Assembly (NCBI RefSeq): GCF_963669205.1
Contig: NZ_OY769915.1
Coordinates: 5,368,001 to 5,432,000 of the forward strand
Source: an uncultured Roseibium sp.
Lineage (GTDB): Bacteria; Pseudomonadota; Alphaproteobacteria; Rhizobiales; Stappiaceae
Reading direction: 5' to 3'
Length of the DNA stretch: 64,000 bases
Numbering within the stretch: position 1 is the stretch's first letter; each line of letters starts with the position of its first letter. Positions 8,783 to 17,551 of the stretch are shown here, one piece after another. Under the pieces are notes generated by a model. That model did no database searches, was not told the DNA's origin, and saw nothing but the letters and a program-made list of their open reading frames with translations. A program made the position numbers and the translations under genes.

Positions 8783-9088
8783 TCACTTCAGGCGCAGGAC
8801 CTTCGAACCCAGCCCGCGCACATAGTCGTCGCGGGTGAAGACCACGACATTCGTCTCGCGAACTTCGGTCAGCTTCAGGTCAAGCGGCGTTTTCCCTTCC
8901 GGGTTGACGATCACCTTGCGGGTCGGCGGCAGGCCGCGGAAAACCAGCACACCGGCTTCCTTGGTAACGATCGCCCCGTAAGGTTCGTCGTGCACGATCC
9001 GGGTGGTGCCGCTCTCGGCATATGCGGCGGTTGAAACAACCGCAAGAAGACCTGCTGCGGCAACGACTGATTTGAAAACCGTTTTCAT
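8783..9088 (-). CDS. Small exported protein of unknown function
   Basis: A 101-residue protein with a clear Sec signal peptide: MKTVFKS, a hydrophobic core to about residue 20, and a probable cleavage after AYA (residue 24). The mature part of about 77 residues is beta-rich in appearance and has no cysteines or catalytic motif that I recognise. Stretches such as VLVFRGLPPTRKVIVNPEGKTPLDLKL suggest a small soluble periplasmic protein. It converges with the DddP-like gene. The 147-bp stretch upstream to the SRPBCC gene is AT-rich and probably holds its promoter. Confidence 0.7.
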   Translation of the reverse strand: MKTVFKSVVAAAGLLAVVSTAAYAESGTTRIVHDEPYGAIVTKEAGVLVFRGLPPTRKVIVNPEGKTPLDLKLTEVRETNVVVFTRDDYVRGLGSKVLRLK

Positions 9089-9235
9089 GACGCACTCACT
9101 GTTAACTATTGAGTTACCGATAATCGTAACGCCTTGTTAACTTTTGCGCCAGCATTTCAGCCGAATTCACCAGAAAAGTGTGCCACCAAAAGAGAACATC
9201 GTTAACGAATGTCTTAAAATGACACACTTCAATAC

Positions 9236-9712
9236 TCAGGCAGCTACCTTCGGATGAACCTCGACACCTTTTTCAACAAAACCGGCATTTGCCGACAGGA
9301 GTCCCGACAGGCCCTTTCTGAACTGCGACTTCATCAGAGGCACCATCAGCCATCCGACAGGTCCGAATTTCGGCGTGAAGGCGATCCGCATGGTCACGCG
9401 GCTCTGATCAGGTGACAGCGCCTCGAAATCCAGGGTCACGACGGCCTTCTTGAGCGGCAGGTTGGCGTCGAAGATATCCACGACGATATGCTCCTCCGGC
9501 TGATAGCCGATGATCCGTTCCTTCAGGTAGGTCTTTCCGTCGACATGCCTGCAGATGCGCTCGGCGCCCAGTCCGGTCGGCGCGCTCCTTGGAAGGAGCG
9601 GCGACTGGTTGATGACGGGATTGAACCTGTAGATCTCGTCGAAACTGTCCCAGCTGCGCCAGAGATCGGCCAGCGGGGCATTTACGTCCTGTTTGACGAC
9701 AACTTCCGCCAT
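9236..9712 (-). CDS. SRPBCC-family (polyketide cyclase/START-like) protein
   Basis: A 158-residue protein with the SRPBCC pattern. The N-terminal strand EVVVKQDVNAPLADLWRSW leads into a ligand-cavity fold, followed by strands VVTLDFEALS and VTMRIAFTPKFGPVG, and a long C-terminal helix. Members bind hydrophobic ligands or act as cyclases or dehydratases. The start at 9712 is preceded by AAGGAGGAAAC, an excellent ribosome binding site, although the frame stays open further upstream. It follows the exported alpha/beta hydrolase by 26 bp and is probably co-transcribed with it. No specific ligand can be inferred. Confidence 0.8.
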   Translation of the reverse strand: MAEVVVKQDVNAPLADLWRSWDSFDEIYRFNPVINQSPLLPRSAPTGLGAERICRHVDGKTYLKERIIGYQPEEHIVVDIFDANLPLKKAVVTLDFEALSPDQSRVTMRIAFTPKFGPVGWLMVPLMKSQFRKGLSGLLSANAGFVEKGVEVHPKVAA

Positions 9713-9738
9713 TGTTTCCTCCTTGGGTTTGAATGAGA

Positions 9739-10776
9739 TCAGATCCGGCGCAGCCAGTCGGCAATGCCCTGGCCGATGACATGCGGATGATCCTCCTGGA
9801 GGAAATGCGATCCGGCCCCGACGAAACGCGCTTCGATATTGGCAACGTTTGCCGTCAGGAAGTCTGCGACGGGCTTCGGCATCAGGGCTCCCGGCTCGGC
9901 ATAGAACATAAGCTTGGGGATCTGGCTCGACAGAAGCCATTCGCCGTTGAGCCGGACTTCCTCGACGACGTCGGCGGGTTTGCCTTCGATCGGCACTTCC
10001 CGCGGCCAGACGAGGACCGGCTTGCGGCTTTCAGGTGTCGGAAAGGGTTGGCGGTAGTGATCCATCTCAGCTTCGGACATGGCGCGCACGACACCCATTT
10101 GCGGCAGCACGAATTCGACGAAGAAATTCTGGTTGAGCACCATGTCGGCGCCCTTGTCGCTGTGCATCAGACGGAAAAAATCTGCAAGTGGTCCGGGCAT
10201 GTCGTCGAAGGATGCGACCGGCAGGACGGGCGGCACGATGGCCTCCAGAAACACCAGCCCGGCTATGCGGTCGGGATTCAGCCGCGCATAACGCATGCCG
10301 AGCGCCGACCCCCAGTCGTGAACCACCAGGATGGCGTCGGTCAGGTCCAGCTGATCGAGAAATGTGTCGAGATACCGGGCATGATCCTCAAACCGGTAAT
10401 CGCCGTCCGGTTTGCCACTGTCGCCCATCCCGATCAGATCGGGAGCGATGGCCCTGTAACCCTCCGGCACGTGTGGAATGATATTACGCCAAAGATAGGA
10501 CGATGTCGGGTTGCCGTGAAGAAAGACCACCGGACGGCCCGCACCTTCATCGACATAGGCGATGCTTGAATCGAGAACCGGCATCTCCTTCTTCTGGAAT
10601 GGAAACGCCGTGCCGATCGGCACACCGTAGGGCGCCGCCGGATCGGACCCGAGCGTCTTTTCGCTCTGTTGTGCAGCTGCCGGAAGCGCTTGTATCAGCG
10701 CCAGTGCCGCTCCGCCGGTTGCCGCGCCTTTGAGCAGGGCACGCCGCCCAAGACCGGTTCTGGTTTCCTCAGTCAT
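9739..10776 (-). CDS. Tat-exported haloalkane-dehalogenase-like alpha/beta hydrolase
   Basis: A 345-residue alpha/beta hydrolase. Residues 8-35 form a twin-arginine signal (RR at 11-12, hydrophobic stretch, AAA). The mature domain has the haloalkane dehalogenase set of the DhaA/LinB-like subfamily: nucleophile Asp154 followed by halide-binding Trp155 (HDWGS), second halide ligand Asn89 (HGNPTSS), acid Glu178 (FLEAI) and base His324 (GSHFLQEDH). Haloalkane dehalogenases hydrolyse carbon-halogen bonds to alcohol and halide. The start at 10776 is chosen because the Tat signal begins there. It is divergent from a LysR gene across a 146-bp region carrying a long inverted repeat, and leads the SRPBCC gene. 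Periplasmic export is less common in this family. Confidence 0.85.
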   Translation of the reverse strand: MTEETRTGLGRRALLKGAATGGAALALIQALPAAAQQSEKTLGSDPAAPYGVPIGTAFPFQKKEMPVLDSSIAYVDEGAGRPVVFLHGNPTSSYLWRNIIPHVPEGYRAIAPDLIGMGDSGKPDGDYRFEDHARYLDTFLDQLDLTDAILVVHDWGSALGMRYARLNPDRIAGLVFLEAIVPPVLPVASFDDMPGPLADFFRLMHSDKGADMVLNQNFFVEFVLPQMGVVRAMSEAEMDHYRQPFPTPESRKPVLVWPREVPIEGKPADVVEEVRLNGEWLLSSQIPKLMFYAEPGALMPKPVADFLTANVANIEARFVGAGSHFLQEDHPHVIGQGIADWLRRI

Positions 10777-10836
10777 TCTCGATCCACCTTTGTCAGTTAC
10801 CGGATATCGCGCTGATTGCGCGTCCGGGTGAAAATG

Positions 10837-10901
10837 TGGTGGATTGATTTTTAATTGGAATGCACCCAAATACACCAGAGCGGTTAAAAAATGATCCACC
10901 A
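10837..10901. promoter_or_regulatory. Long inverted repeat between LysR gene and dehalogenase-like gene
   Basis: TGGTGGATTGATTTTTAA (10837-10854) and the reverse complement of 10884-10901 agree at 15 of 18 positions, separated by 29 bp. It lies in the AT-rich divergent region and ends 21 bp before the LysR start. Its position suits a LysR-type operator controlling both directions. Confidence 0.55.
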
Positions 10902-10922
10902 GGTGACAAGCGGGAGTTTGAC

Positions 10923-11804
10923 ATGAAGCCGGATCTTGATTGGGATCACGTGCGCACATTTCTTGCCGCCGTGCGCTGTGGCAGTTTCAGACAGGCAGCC
11001 GAGAAACTCGGGGTCAATCACGGCACCGTTCACAGGGCCATTTCCGCGCTGGAAACAAGCCTGGGAACACGTGTCTTTGACCGGACGACAAGCGGCCTGC
11101 AACTGACTCAATCGGGCGAGGCTCTGATCGAGCCGGCAGAGGAAATGGAGACACAGGCCAACACGATCACCCGGAAACTGTCAGGTCTCGACATGGAGCC
11201 GGCAGGAACCGTTCGCCTCAGTCTGCCCCCTGCCCTGTCGCACGGATTGCTGTCGGACATGCTGTTTGAGTTTTCCGAGCGATTTCCGGAAATCTCTGTC
11301 CGCACGATTTCGACAAACCGCGTCTCCGACCTGCAGCGGCTTGAGACCGATATTTCCCTGCGGGTGGCCCGAAACGTCGATGAAGACGTCCTTGGCCGGA
11401 AGCTCCTGACCTTCGTTCAGGCCGTCTACGCGTCCCCCGGCTATCTGCAAAAGCACGAGGATCTGCTTGCCACCGGCGGCGAGGGCGCACACTGGATTGC
11501 CTGGAGCGAGTTGCAGGACTGGGTGGCCGACAGTCCGTTTCCGAACGCGACGGTCCGGCACGTCCTTCCGGAGGTGTCCATGCAGATCGAAGCGGCCGCG
11601 AAGCAACTCGGCCTGATCAAGGTCCCGGCTTTCACCGGCGATGCCGATCCGCGTCTCGTGCGCGTGCCGGGTGTGCCGCTGCAGCCGGGTTACCCCATCT
11701 GGCTGCTGTATCACAGGGACCTGCGCCGCGTGGCCAGGGTGCGTGCTTTCGTCGACTTCGCGGTCGCGTATTTTTCCAGGAACGAGTGGCGATTTAGCGA
11801 GTAG
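10923..11804 (+). CDS. LysR-family transcriptional regulator
   Basis: A 293-residue regulator. Residues 6-65 form the winged helix-turn-helix with FLAAVRCGSFRQAAEKLGV and the recognition helix around HGTVHRAISALE. The rest is a shortened periplasmic-binding-like effector domain. The frame extends upstream to 10860, but ATG 10923 sits right before the helix-turn-helix domain and after a GGGAG ribosome binding site. Divergent placement next to the dehalogenase-like hydrolase and the inverted repeat between them suggest that it regulates that operon and itself. Effector unknown. Confidence 0.88.
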   Translation: MKPDLDWDHVRTFLAAVRCGSFRQAAEKLGVNHGTVHRAISALETSLGTRVFDRTTSGLQLTQSGEALIEPAEEMETQANTITRKLSGLDMEPAGTVRLSLPPALSHGLLSDMLFEFSERFPEISVRTISTNRVSDLQRLETDISLRVARNVDEDVLGRKLLTFVQAVYASPGYLQKHEDLLATGGEGAHWIAWSELQDWVADSPFPNATVRHVLPEVSMQIEAAAKQLGLIKVPAFTGDADPRLVRVPGVPLQPGYPIWLLYHRDLRRVARVRAFVDFAVAYFSRNEWRFSE

Positions 11805-11825
11805 CCCGGAGGATCTCAAGCAGCT

Positions 11826-12653
11826 TCAGGCAAGCTCCGGATAACCGCGCCTTGCCGCGTCGCGTTCCATTTCCAGGACCGGTGCGTAGTCCGCATCCGA
11901 GACGCGCGAAAATCCATTGATGAGGAGCCTTTCCAGGTCTCCCGCCAACGCTGCGTCAGCAAAAACGGATTGCACGGTATTGGCGATCGTTTCGGCCTCC
12001 GCCTCCGTGAAGCTCAGCGAAGTCACAAGCGGAAGACACGGAACGGAACCGGTCCGGCCGATTGACCGGAGCCGCGAAACAAGGCCGGGCAGTTCCCGGC
12101 AGGCAAGCGCCCAGCAGACCGCATCGACGCTTGCGATGTCTGCCATACCTTCTGCAACGGCGTGCAGGGACGCCAGATGCCCGCCGCTCTCTTTCACGCT
12201 TGAAAAGAACGGCGGGCCGCCGGCGATCCGGGACACCTCATGCCGGAAGACGTTCATGCCGGACTGGCTGTCAGGCCCGTTATAGACCGCCCGGCTGCCG
12301 TGCAGATCGGCAAGCGTCTGATGGCCGCTGTCCCGGGCCACGACGAGATGCGAACAGTATCGTCCACCGTCGCAGCCGTCGGCAGCATAGTGGGGAACAC
12401 CGACGGGCCGGACACGGCCTGAAAGCGCGTGTGTCAGCGGATAGCCGCAGGTCTGGCTGAGGAGCAGGCCCGGCTGCAGCCAGTCGACCTCCAGACCCCG
12501 GTCCTCCGGCCAGGTAACACATTCGGCGGGGTGAAGTCCAAGCGCGCCGGCAAGGGCGTCCTGCAGCGCGGTTTCGAGACGCTCGGTCGCGGCGCGGACC
12601 TCCGGCCAGTCATACATGGGCAGCCGGACAGGGTGATACGTCCGGCGGCTCAA
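11826..12653 (-). CDS. PhnD-like substrate-binding-fold protein without signal peptide
   Basis: A 275-residue protein resembling phosphate/phosphonate ABC binding proteins (PhnD/PF12974 type). It has QPGLLLSQTCGYPL, then GRYCSHLVVARDSG, GSRAVYNGPDSQSGMNVFRHEV and the closing helix region with ASVDAVCWAL. No signal peptide or lipobox is visible, so the protein appears cytoplasmic, unlike classic ABC receptors. Its start overlaps the stop of the upstream desaturase gene in a TCAT/ATGA arrangement, implying translational coupling. Stand-alone cytoplasmic members of this group exist but their role is largely unknown. Confidence 0.7.
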   Translation of the reverse strand: MSRRTYHPVRLPMYDWPEVRAATERLETALQDALAGALGLHPAECVTWPEDRGLEVDWLQPGLLLSQTCGYPLTHALSGRVRPVGVPHYAADGCDGGRYCSHLVVARDSGHQTLADLHGSRAVYNGPDSQSGMNVFRHEVSRIAGGPPFFSSVKESGGHLASLHAVAEGMADIASVDAVCWALACRELPGLVSRLRSIGRTGSVPCLPLVTSLSFTEAEAETIANTVQSVFADAALAGDLERLLINGFSRVSDADYAPVLEMERDAARRGYPELA

Positions 12654-13567
12654 CTGTCGGCCTCACCCGCAGGCCGGCGTCTCAGGGGATGTGCGACCGG
12701 CTCCTTGACCTTGAAAAGGAAATTTGCGGCCAACTGCAGGTAACTCCTGAACACATATCCCCCGTTGCGTTGCTGCCAGCTCTGTTTGTTTGCGCGATAC
12801 ATCATCGGCAGGTCATACCATGGTGCGCGCGGATGGGCGTGATGCACGACATGAAGATTGTTGTTCAGGAAGAGAAGCGAGAACAGCGGGCAGAATTCCA
12901 CAATGATCGACCGGGCTTCCGCGCTGTCGTGGGCGCGGTGTTCGGCGTAGGTGCGCAGCATTAGAAGGCTCATTGCGGGATAGGAGATGCAGCAGACGTA
13001 AAGCCAGAGCGGCATCCCGCCGACCAGGGTGATAAAAACCACCACCGGAACAGCACCCGCGAAGTGATGCAGCCAGGCCCGCACAACGGCCGTGTCGCCG
13101 GAGCGGATCATTCTCAGTTCGGAACCGAGAAATCCGACAACAGACACGAGCGGACCGATCAGCAGACGGCCGAGCAGCGTATTGTTGACGGTCAGCACTG
13201 CCTGTATGAAGGCGGGCAGTTTCTGCCAGTCCAACCACGCCAGGTAGAAGGTTTCGGGATCGTCATAGGGATCGGTCAGCCGGTCATTGTTGTGGTGACG
13301 CAAATGCAGCGACTTGAAACGGCGGTAGGGAATGAAGAGCCCGAGCGAGCAATAAACCAGCGCCTCGTTCACTGCCGGATTGCGTGTCGGGTGACCATGC
13401 AGAACTTCATGCTGCAGGGACGATTGCAGGGTGACCACGAGTACCGCAAGCGGACATACGATCCATCCCCCCAGCGATGTGTAGTTTCCGATCAGCAGCA
13501 TCCATGCTGCGGCGGCGGTCAAAATCAAGGCCAGCGTCGGCCATTCGCGAAAGCTTGCCCGCGTCAA
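12650..13567 (-). CDS. Membrane fatty acid desaturase-family protein
   Basis: A 305-residue integral membrane di-iron protein. The three histidine boxes are HEVLHGH (53-59), HLRHH (88-92) and HVVHH (239-243), separated by hydrophobic membrane segments. The family introduces double bonds or hydroxyls in acyl chains or related lipids. The stop codon overlaps the start of the PhnD-like gene. The upstream 376-bp region is AT-rich and is shared with a divergent FAD oxidoreductase gene. Substrate is not predictable. Confidence 0.85.
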   Translation of the reverse strand: MTRASFREWPTLALILTAAAAWMLLIGNYTSLGGWIVCPLAVLVVTLQSSLQHEVLHGHPTRNPAVNEALVYCSLGLFIPYRRFKSLHLRHHNNDRLTDPYDDPETFYLAWLDWQKLPAFIQAVLTVNNTLLGRLLIGPLVSVVGFLGSELRMIRSGDTAVVRAWLHHFAGAVPVVVFITLVGGMPLWLYVCCISYPAMSLLMLRTYAEHRAHDSAEARSIIVEFCPLFSLLFLNNNLHVVHHAHPRAPWYDLPMMYRANKQSWQQRNGGYVFRSYLQLAANFLFKVKEPVAHPLRRRPAGEADS

Positions 13568-13943
13568 GTGTCACTCCAAATTGTTGAAAGAACCGGCAAA
13601 TCCGGCGCCCAACTCCAGCATGCCCAATGACGGCCACCGCTTCAATTTGAGAGTTTAGAACAAAATCTGCACGATTTCGCAAAATCATCATTATGATGAA
13701 TTAATTTAACTATGAGATTTTTTATCCGCATTTTGCGCGCTTTTTCATCTCACATGCCTGTTTCGGAACACTGAATGGCGGTTATTATTCTGGACAAACT
13801 CCGCGCCATCGCCTGACCTGAGCGCAATATCCACATGTGACATGCCGTCAGACCGGTCTGGCATGAAACGTCCGTGCATCCGTGCACCGCGAGACCTACC
13901 GCCCGACCCGCCTGAACTGTGCAGATCAATGGAATTCGAACAT
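13568..13943. other. 376-bp AT-rich divergent intergenic region with a palindrome
   Basis: No gene is seen. It separates the desaturase (left, minus) from the FAD oxidoreductase (right, plus). The core is AT-rich and includes the palindrome TCATCAT-T-ATGATGA at 13685-13699, a candidate regulator site. Upstream in-frame codons of the oxidoreductase begin at 13842 but look non-conserved. Confidence 0.4.
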
Positions 13944-15275
13944 ATGCCTGCCATCCCGAACGACTCGACCCGAACGACGCAAACCTATGATGTGATCATT
14001 ATCGGGGCAGGTGTCATCGGCTGCGCCATCGCCTACAACATGGCGCGGGACGGCTTGAAGACATTGAATGTCGACGCCCTGCCCGCGGCCGGTTACGGAT
14101 CGACGTCAAGTTCCGCGGCCGTTATCCGCACCTACTATTCCACGCTTGATGGCACGGCGATGGCCTATGATGGCTATCACGACTGGAAACACTGGCCCGA
14201 AACACTCGGAGCATCTTCTGACGAAGGCCTGGCCCGGTTCGTCCAGACCGGAACGCTGATCATGAAGACGGCCTCCAACAACCTGGACACTGTCCTCAAA
14301 CACGCCGACACGCTCGGGATCACCTACGAGAGCTGGTCGCCGGACCAGATCGCGGAAAGCATGCCCGGTTACAATCTGGACTGCTTTTCCCCGGTCAAGA
14401 CGATGGACGACGATGCCTTTGGCACACCGACAGGCGGACGGATCGAGGGCGGGGTCTATTTTCACGCTGGCGGTTATGTCGACGATCCGCAGATCGCGGC
14501 CCGCAACCTGAAGGACGCCGCTGCTGCTCTCGGTGCGGAGTTTCTGTTCAACACCCGCATCGCCAGGATCCCGACGGAAGACAACAGGGTAACAGGCGTT
14601 GTCTCGGACCAGGGCAGCGTCTTCCGCGCCCCTGTCGTCATCAACGCCGCCGGCCCGCATTCAGGCAAGGTCAACGATCTGCTGGAGGGTGATGCAGGCG
14701 TCAGGATCGGCCACAGGCCGCTGCGGCAGGAAGTCGTACAGGTCAAGCCCCCGGAAACACTCGGCTATTCGCGGGAAGGCATGCTGATTGCCGACAACGA
14801 TATCGGCGTTTACATCAAGCCCGGCAGCGGCGGGCAGCTGATGATCGGCAGCCTGAACCCGCCTTGCGATGAACATATCGTGGAAGATCCGGATGATTTC
14901 CGCAGGGATCTGACCGACCGGGCGCTCACCTATGCCTACCGGTTTTCGCAGCGCCTTCCCAGCCTCGGCGTCTCGCAGCATCCACTCGGTGTCGCCGACC
15001 TCTACGATGCGACCGACGACTGGCTGCCGGTTTATGACCGGAGCGATGTCGACGGCTACTATCTTGCCATCGGCACCAGCGGCAACCAGTTCAAGAATGC
15101 CATTGTCGCCGGTCGCCTCATGACACGGCTGGTCGCCTATTGCGAAGACGGCAACGATCACGACCGCACCCCGCTCCGGTTCCGTCTGAAACACATCGAT
15201 CACACGCTCAATGCGGCGACCTTCTCCCGCAAGCGCGAACTTACCAGGGAGAGTTCGTTCTCCGTTCTCGGTTAG
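13944..15275 (+). CDS. FAD-dependent oxidoreductase, DAO (sarcosine oxidase/glycine oxidase) fold
   Basis: A 443-residue flavoprotein of the DAO family. The Rossmann motif GAGVIG is at 21-26, just after YDVIII. The middle holds GAYFH-like substrate-domain features (GGVYFHAGGYVDDP) and the C-terminus the second FAD-contact stretch YYLAIGTSGNQFKNA. Such enzymes oxidise amino acids or N-methyl amines. I chose ATG 13944, with GGAATTC upstream; ATG 13929 is an alternative. No folate-binding domain follows, unlike the larger enzyme at 4906. Substrate unknown. Confidence 0.82.
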   Translation: MPAIPNDSTRTTQTYDVIIIGAGVIGCAIAYNMARDGLKTLNVDALPAAGYGSTSSSAAVIRTYYSTLDGTAMAYDGYHDWKHWPETLGASSDEGLARFVQTGTLIMKTASNNLDTVLKHADTLGITYESWSPDQIAESMPGYNLDCFSPVKTMDDDAFGTPTGGRIEGGVYFHAGGYVDDPQIAARNLKDAAAALGAEFLFNTRIARIPTEDNRVTGVVSDQGSVFRAPVVINAAGPHSGKVNDLLEGDAGVRIGHRPLRQEVVQVKPPETLGYSREGMLIADNDIGVYIKPGSGGQLMIGSLNPPCDEHIVEDPDDFRRDLTDRALTYAYRFSQRLPSLGVSQHPLGVADLYDATDDWLPVYDRSDVDGYYLAIGTSGNQFKNAIVAGRLMTRLVAYCEDGNDHDRTPLRFRLKHIDHTLNAATFSRKRELTRESSFSVLG

Positions 15276-15390
15276 GGTCGGGACCCTGGGATCGCGGGTC
15301 GGCGCATCGATTGCCGGCCGGAATTCGCGCTTGGAGGAATCGGACAAATCGGGTTAAGCAACCGGGTCCGCAATTCTCGGGAGCACATCC

Positions 15391-16512
15391 GTGGCCTGGT
15401 CCCCTCAACAAGACGACGCACTCAATGAAGCCGCTGCGTGGCTCAAGCGCGGCGACCGGCAGGTCTTCCGGCTGTTCGGTTACGCCGGGACCGGCAAGAC
15501 AACCCTGGCACGGCACCTTGCCGAGGACATCGACGGGGATGTCTGCTTTGGTGCCTTCACCGGCAAGGCCGCCCATGTCCTCCGGCAGAAGGGCTGCGAA
15601 GATGCCGGTACGATCCATTCGCTCATCTATCGTCCACGCTCCGCGAAGGAAGAAGAGGACCTAGACGACGATGAGGAGGACAGCGGCCCGCAATTCGCCA
15701 TCAAGCGGGACAGCGCCGCCGCAACCGCGAAACTGATCGTGATCGATGAGTGCTCCATGGTCGACGAGGAACTGGGCAAGGACCTCCTGTCCTTCGGCAC
15801 CCCTGTGCTGGTGCTCGGCGATCCCGCGCAGCTGCCACCGGTGAAGGGGGGCGGGTTCTTCACCGAGGCGGAGCCCGACGTCATGCTGACCGAAGTCCAC
15901 CGGCAGGCCCAGGACAACCCGATCGTGCGCATGTCCATGACGATCCGCGACGGCGGCAAGCTGGACTATGGCACCTTCGGCGAAAGCAAGGTCATCCACC
16001 GGACCGAGATCGACAAGGACCAGATCCTGTCTTCCGATCAGGTCCTGGTCGGCACCAACAAGACACGGCGCCTTTACAATGGCCGCATTCGCGAGCTCAA
16101 GGATTTCACCACACCGATGCCGGCGGTCGGCGACAAGCTGGTCTGCCTGCGCAACGACAAGACCAAGGGCCTGTTGAACGGCGGTCTGTGGGCGGTCAAG
16201 CGGCTGCGCCAGCCGCGTGGCAACACGCTTCGCTTCGATGTTGTCTCGGAAGAAGACATTGCCAGAACCACCGTGAAGGTGAAGGTCCTGCCGGCCATGT
16301 TCGAGGATGGTGCGGAGAGCATCCCTTATGCGATCCGGCGCAAGGCCGACGAATTCGACTACGGCTATGCGCTCACGGTGCACAAGGCACAGGGTTCGCA
16401 GTGGGACGACGTCATCCTGTTTGACGAGAGCTGGGCGTTTCGCGAGCACAAGAGCCGCTGGCTCTATACCGCCGTCACGCGCGCGGCCGAGCGCATTACT
16501 GTCGTAAAGTAG
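15391..16512 (+). CDS. ATP-dependent helicase, RecD/Dda-like (SF1B)
   Basis: A 373-residue stand-alone helicase. Walker A GYAGTGKTT is at 30-38, motif II reads VIDECSMVD, and LGDPAQLPPV is motif III. The C-terminus has the UvrD_C_2 stretch YALTVHKAQGSQWDDV followed by YTAVTRAAERI. It lacks the long N-terminal region of RecD2 and the RecBC partners, so it resembles the short Dda-type DNA helicases that act on stalled or damaged DNA. The start is GTG 15391 after TCGGGAG. Its 3' end overlaps the convergent TetR gene by 17 bp. Confidence 0.88.
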   Translation: MAWSPQQDDALNEAAAWLKRGDRQVFRLFGYAGTGKTTLARHLAEDIDGDVCFGAFTGKAAHVLRQKGCEDAGTIHSLIYRPRSAKEEEDLDDDEEDSGPQFAIKRDSAAATAKLIVIDECSMVDEELGKDLLSFGTPVLVLGDPAQLPPVKGGGFFTEAEPDVMLTEVHRQAQDNPIVRMSMTIRDGGKLDYGTFGESKVIHRTEIDKDQILSSDQVLVGTNKTRRLYNGRIRELKDFTTPMPAVGDKLVCLRNDKTKGLLNGGLWAVKRLRQPRGNTLRFDVVSEEDIARTTVKVKVLPAMFEDGAESIPYAIRRKADEFDYGYALTVHKAQGSQWDDVILFDESWAFREHKSRWLYTAVTRAAERITVVK

Positions 16513-17146
16513 GCAGGCTGAATGTGTCGCCGTCGAAAACCGTCTCCGGGTCTCGGATCGGCAAGGCACGCAATCCCGTCTCGACGAATGTCTTCAGATC
16601 TGGCTCGCTGATGCCGCTCCGTCCCAGCATCGCGATGGCTGAAAACTGGCCGTCAAGAAAGGTCGCCGCACTGTCGATGTCGGCGTCTGGCGCCATTTCG
16701 CCGGCGGCCGCGGCCTTCAGGAGCCTGTCCCGGATTGCCGCGTAGCGGGATTCCCGCAAACCGTTCACGACCTCCCGGTGGCGCTCGGTGCCATAAGTGC
16801 AGTCGACGATGGCGTTGACCAGAAAACAGCCTGAGGGGGTGTTCCTGTCGAGCGTCAGGTCCGCGATCGCTCCCAGGAAATCCCTGAAATCATCGACCAC
16901 GTGCTTGCGGGCTTCCTGGAGCCGTGCAAACACGGGTCCGCCATAGGTTTCGAAATAGTGCAACAGCGCTTTTTCGAACAGGGCTTCCTTGTCACCGAAC
17001 GCCGCGTAAAGTCCAGGTTTCGCCATACCCGAGGCTTCGGCAAGATCGTTCATGGACGTGCCCGAGTATCCGTTTTGCCAGAATGCGGCCATCACGGATT
17101 GCAGGGCATCCTTGGCCTGTATTTTTCTTGGCCGTCCACGTGCCAT
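16496..17146 (-). CDS. TetR/AcrR-family transcriptional regulator
   Basis: A 216-residue regulator. The N-terminal ARGRPRK arm leads into the TetR helix-turn-helix (residues about 10-55, with SGTSMNDLAEASGMAKPGLYAAFGDKEALFEKAL). The C-terminal ligand domain includes GCFLVNA, a pattern of the TetR_C subgroup often annotated as YfiR or NemR-like. The start at 17146 places the arginine-rich arm first; a longer frame to 17227 has no domain content. It overlaps the helicase gene at the 3' ends. Its target is unknown and no structural gene is divergent from it except distant tex. Confidence 0.85.
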   Translation of the reverse strand: MARGRPRKIQAKDALQSVMAAFWQNGYSGTSMNDLAEASGMAKPGLYAAFGDKEALFEKALLHYFETYGGPVFARLQEARKHVVDDFRDFLGAIADLTLDRNTPSGCFLVNAIVDCTYGTERHREVVNGLRESRYAAIRDRLLKAAAAGEMAPDADIDSAATFLDGQFSAIAMLGRSGISEPDLKTFVETGLRALPIRDPETVFDGDTFSLPTLRQ

Positions 17147-17551
17147 CTTGCGCTTTCCCTCTTGCCATCCGGCCAGTTGATCACGACGACGGATCAATCC
17201 GGAAGCTGTGTAAGTCCCCCGACACACGCCTGTACGTCACTCAACCTTAAAGTCGATCACGACAACATTGCAAAAGAATAACGCCAACCTGTTACGGCAA
17301 AATCCGCATTTTGTTGCATTTCGTTCGGCAAACCCCAAAAAGCAATCAGCAAGTGTGTCCCGATTGCATGATGTTCTCAGACTTGGTTCAGAACGGAAAA
17401 GTATTGATCAAGGTCTCGAGAGCAGCCGATTACGACCGTTCCGCCCGTCTGAAAATTGCCGGTGGACGGTGAAAGCGGATCTCTTTCCCGCCCGGTCAAG
17501 GCGGCATATCTTGCACCGTTCGAACCCGACCATGCATGAGACGCAGCAACC
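17147..17551. other. 405-bp intergenic region before tex, no gene seen
   Basis: It separates the TetR gene and tex, which are divergent. No convincing reading frame, tRNA or strong hairpin is seen. It presumably contains both promoters. Confidence 0.4.

Noticed and set aside
13842..13943. Earlier starts for the FAD oxidoreductase
   Set aside because: The added residues are Arg/Pro-rich with no sign of a signal peptide. The Rossmann motif fits a start at 13944 or 13929.
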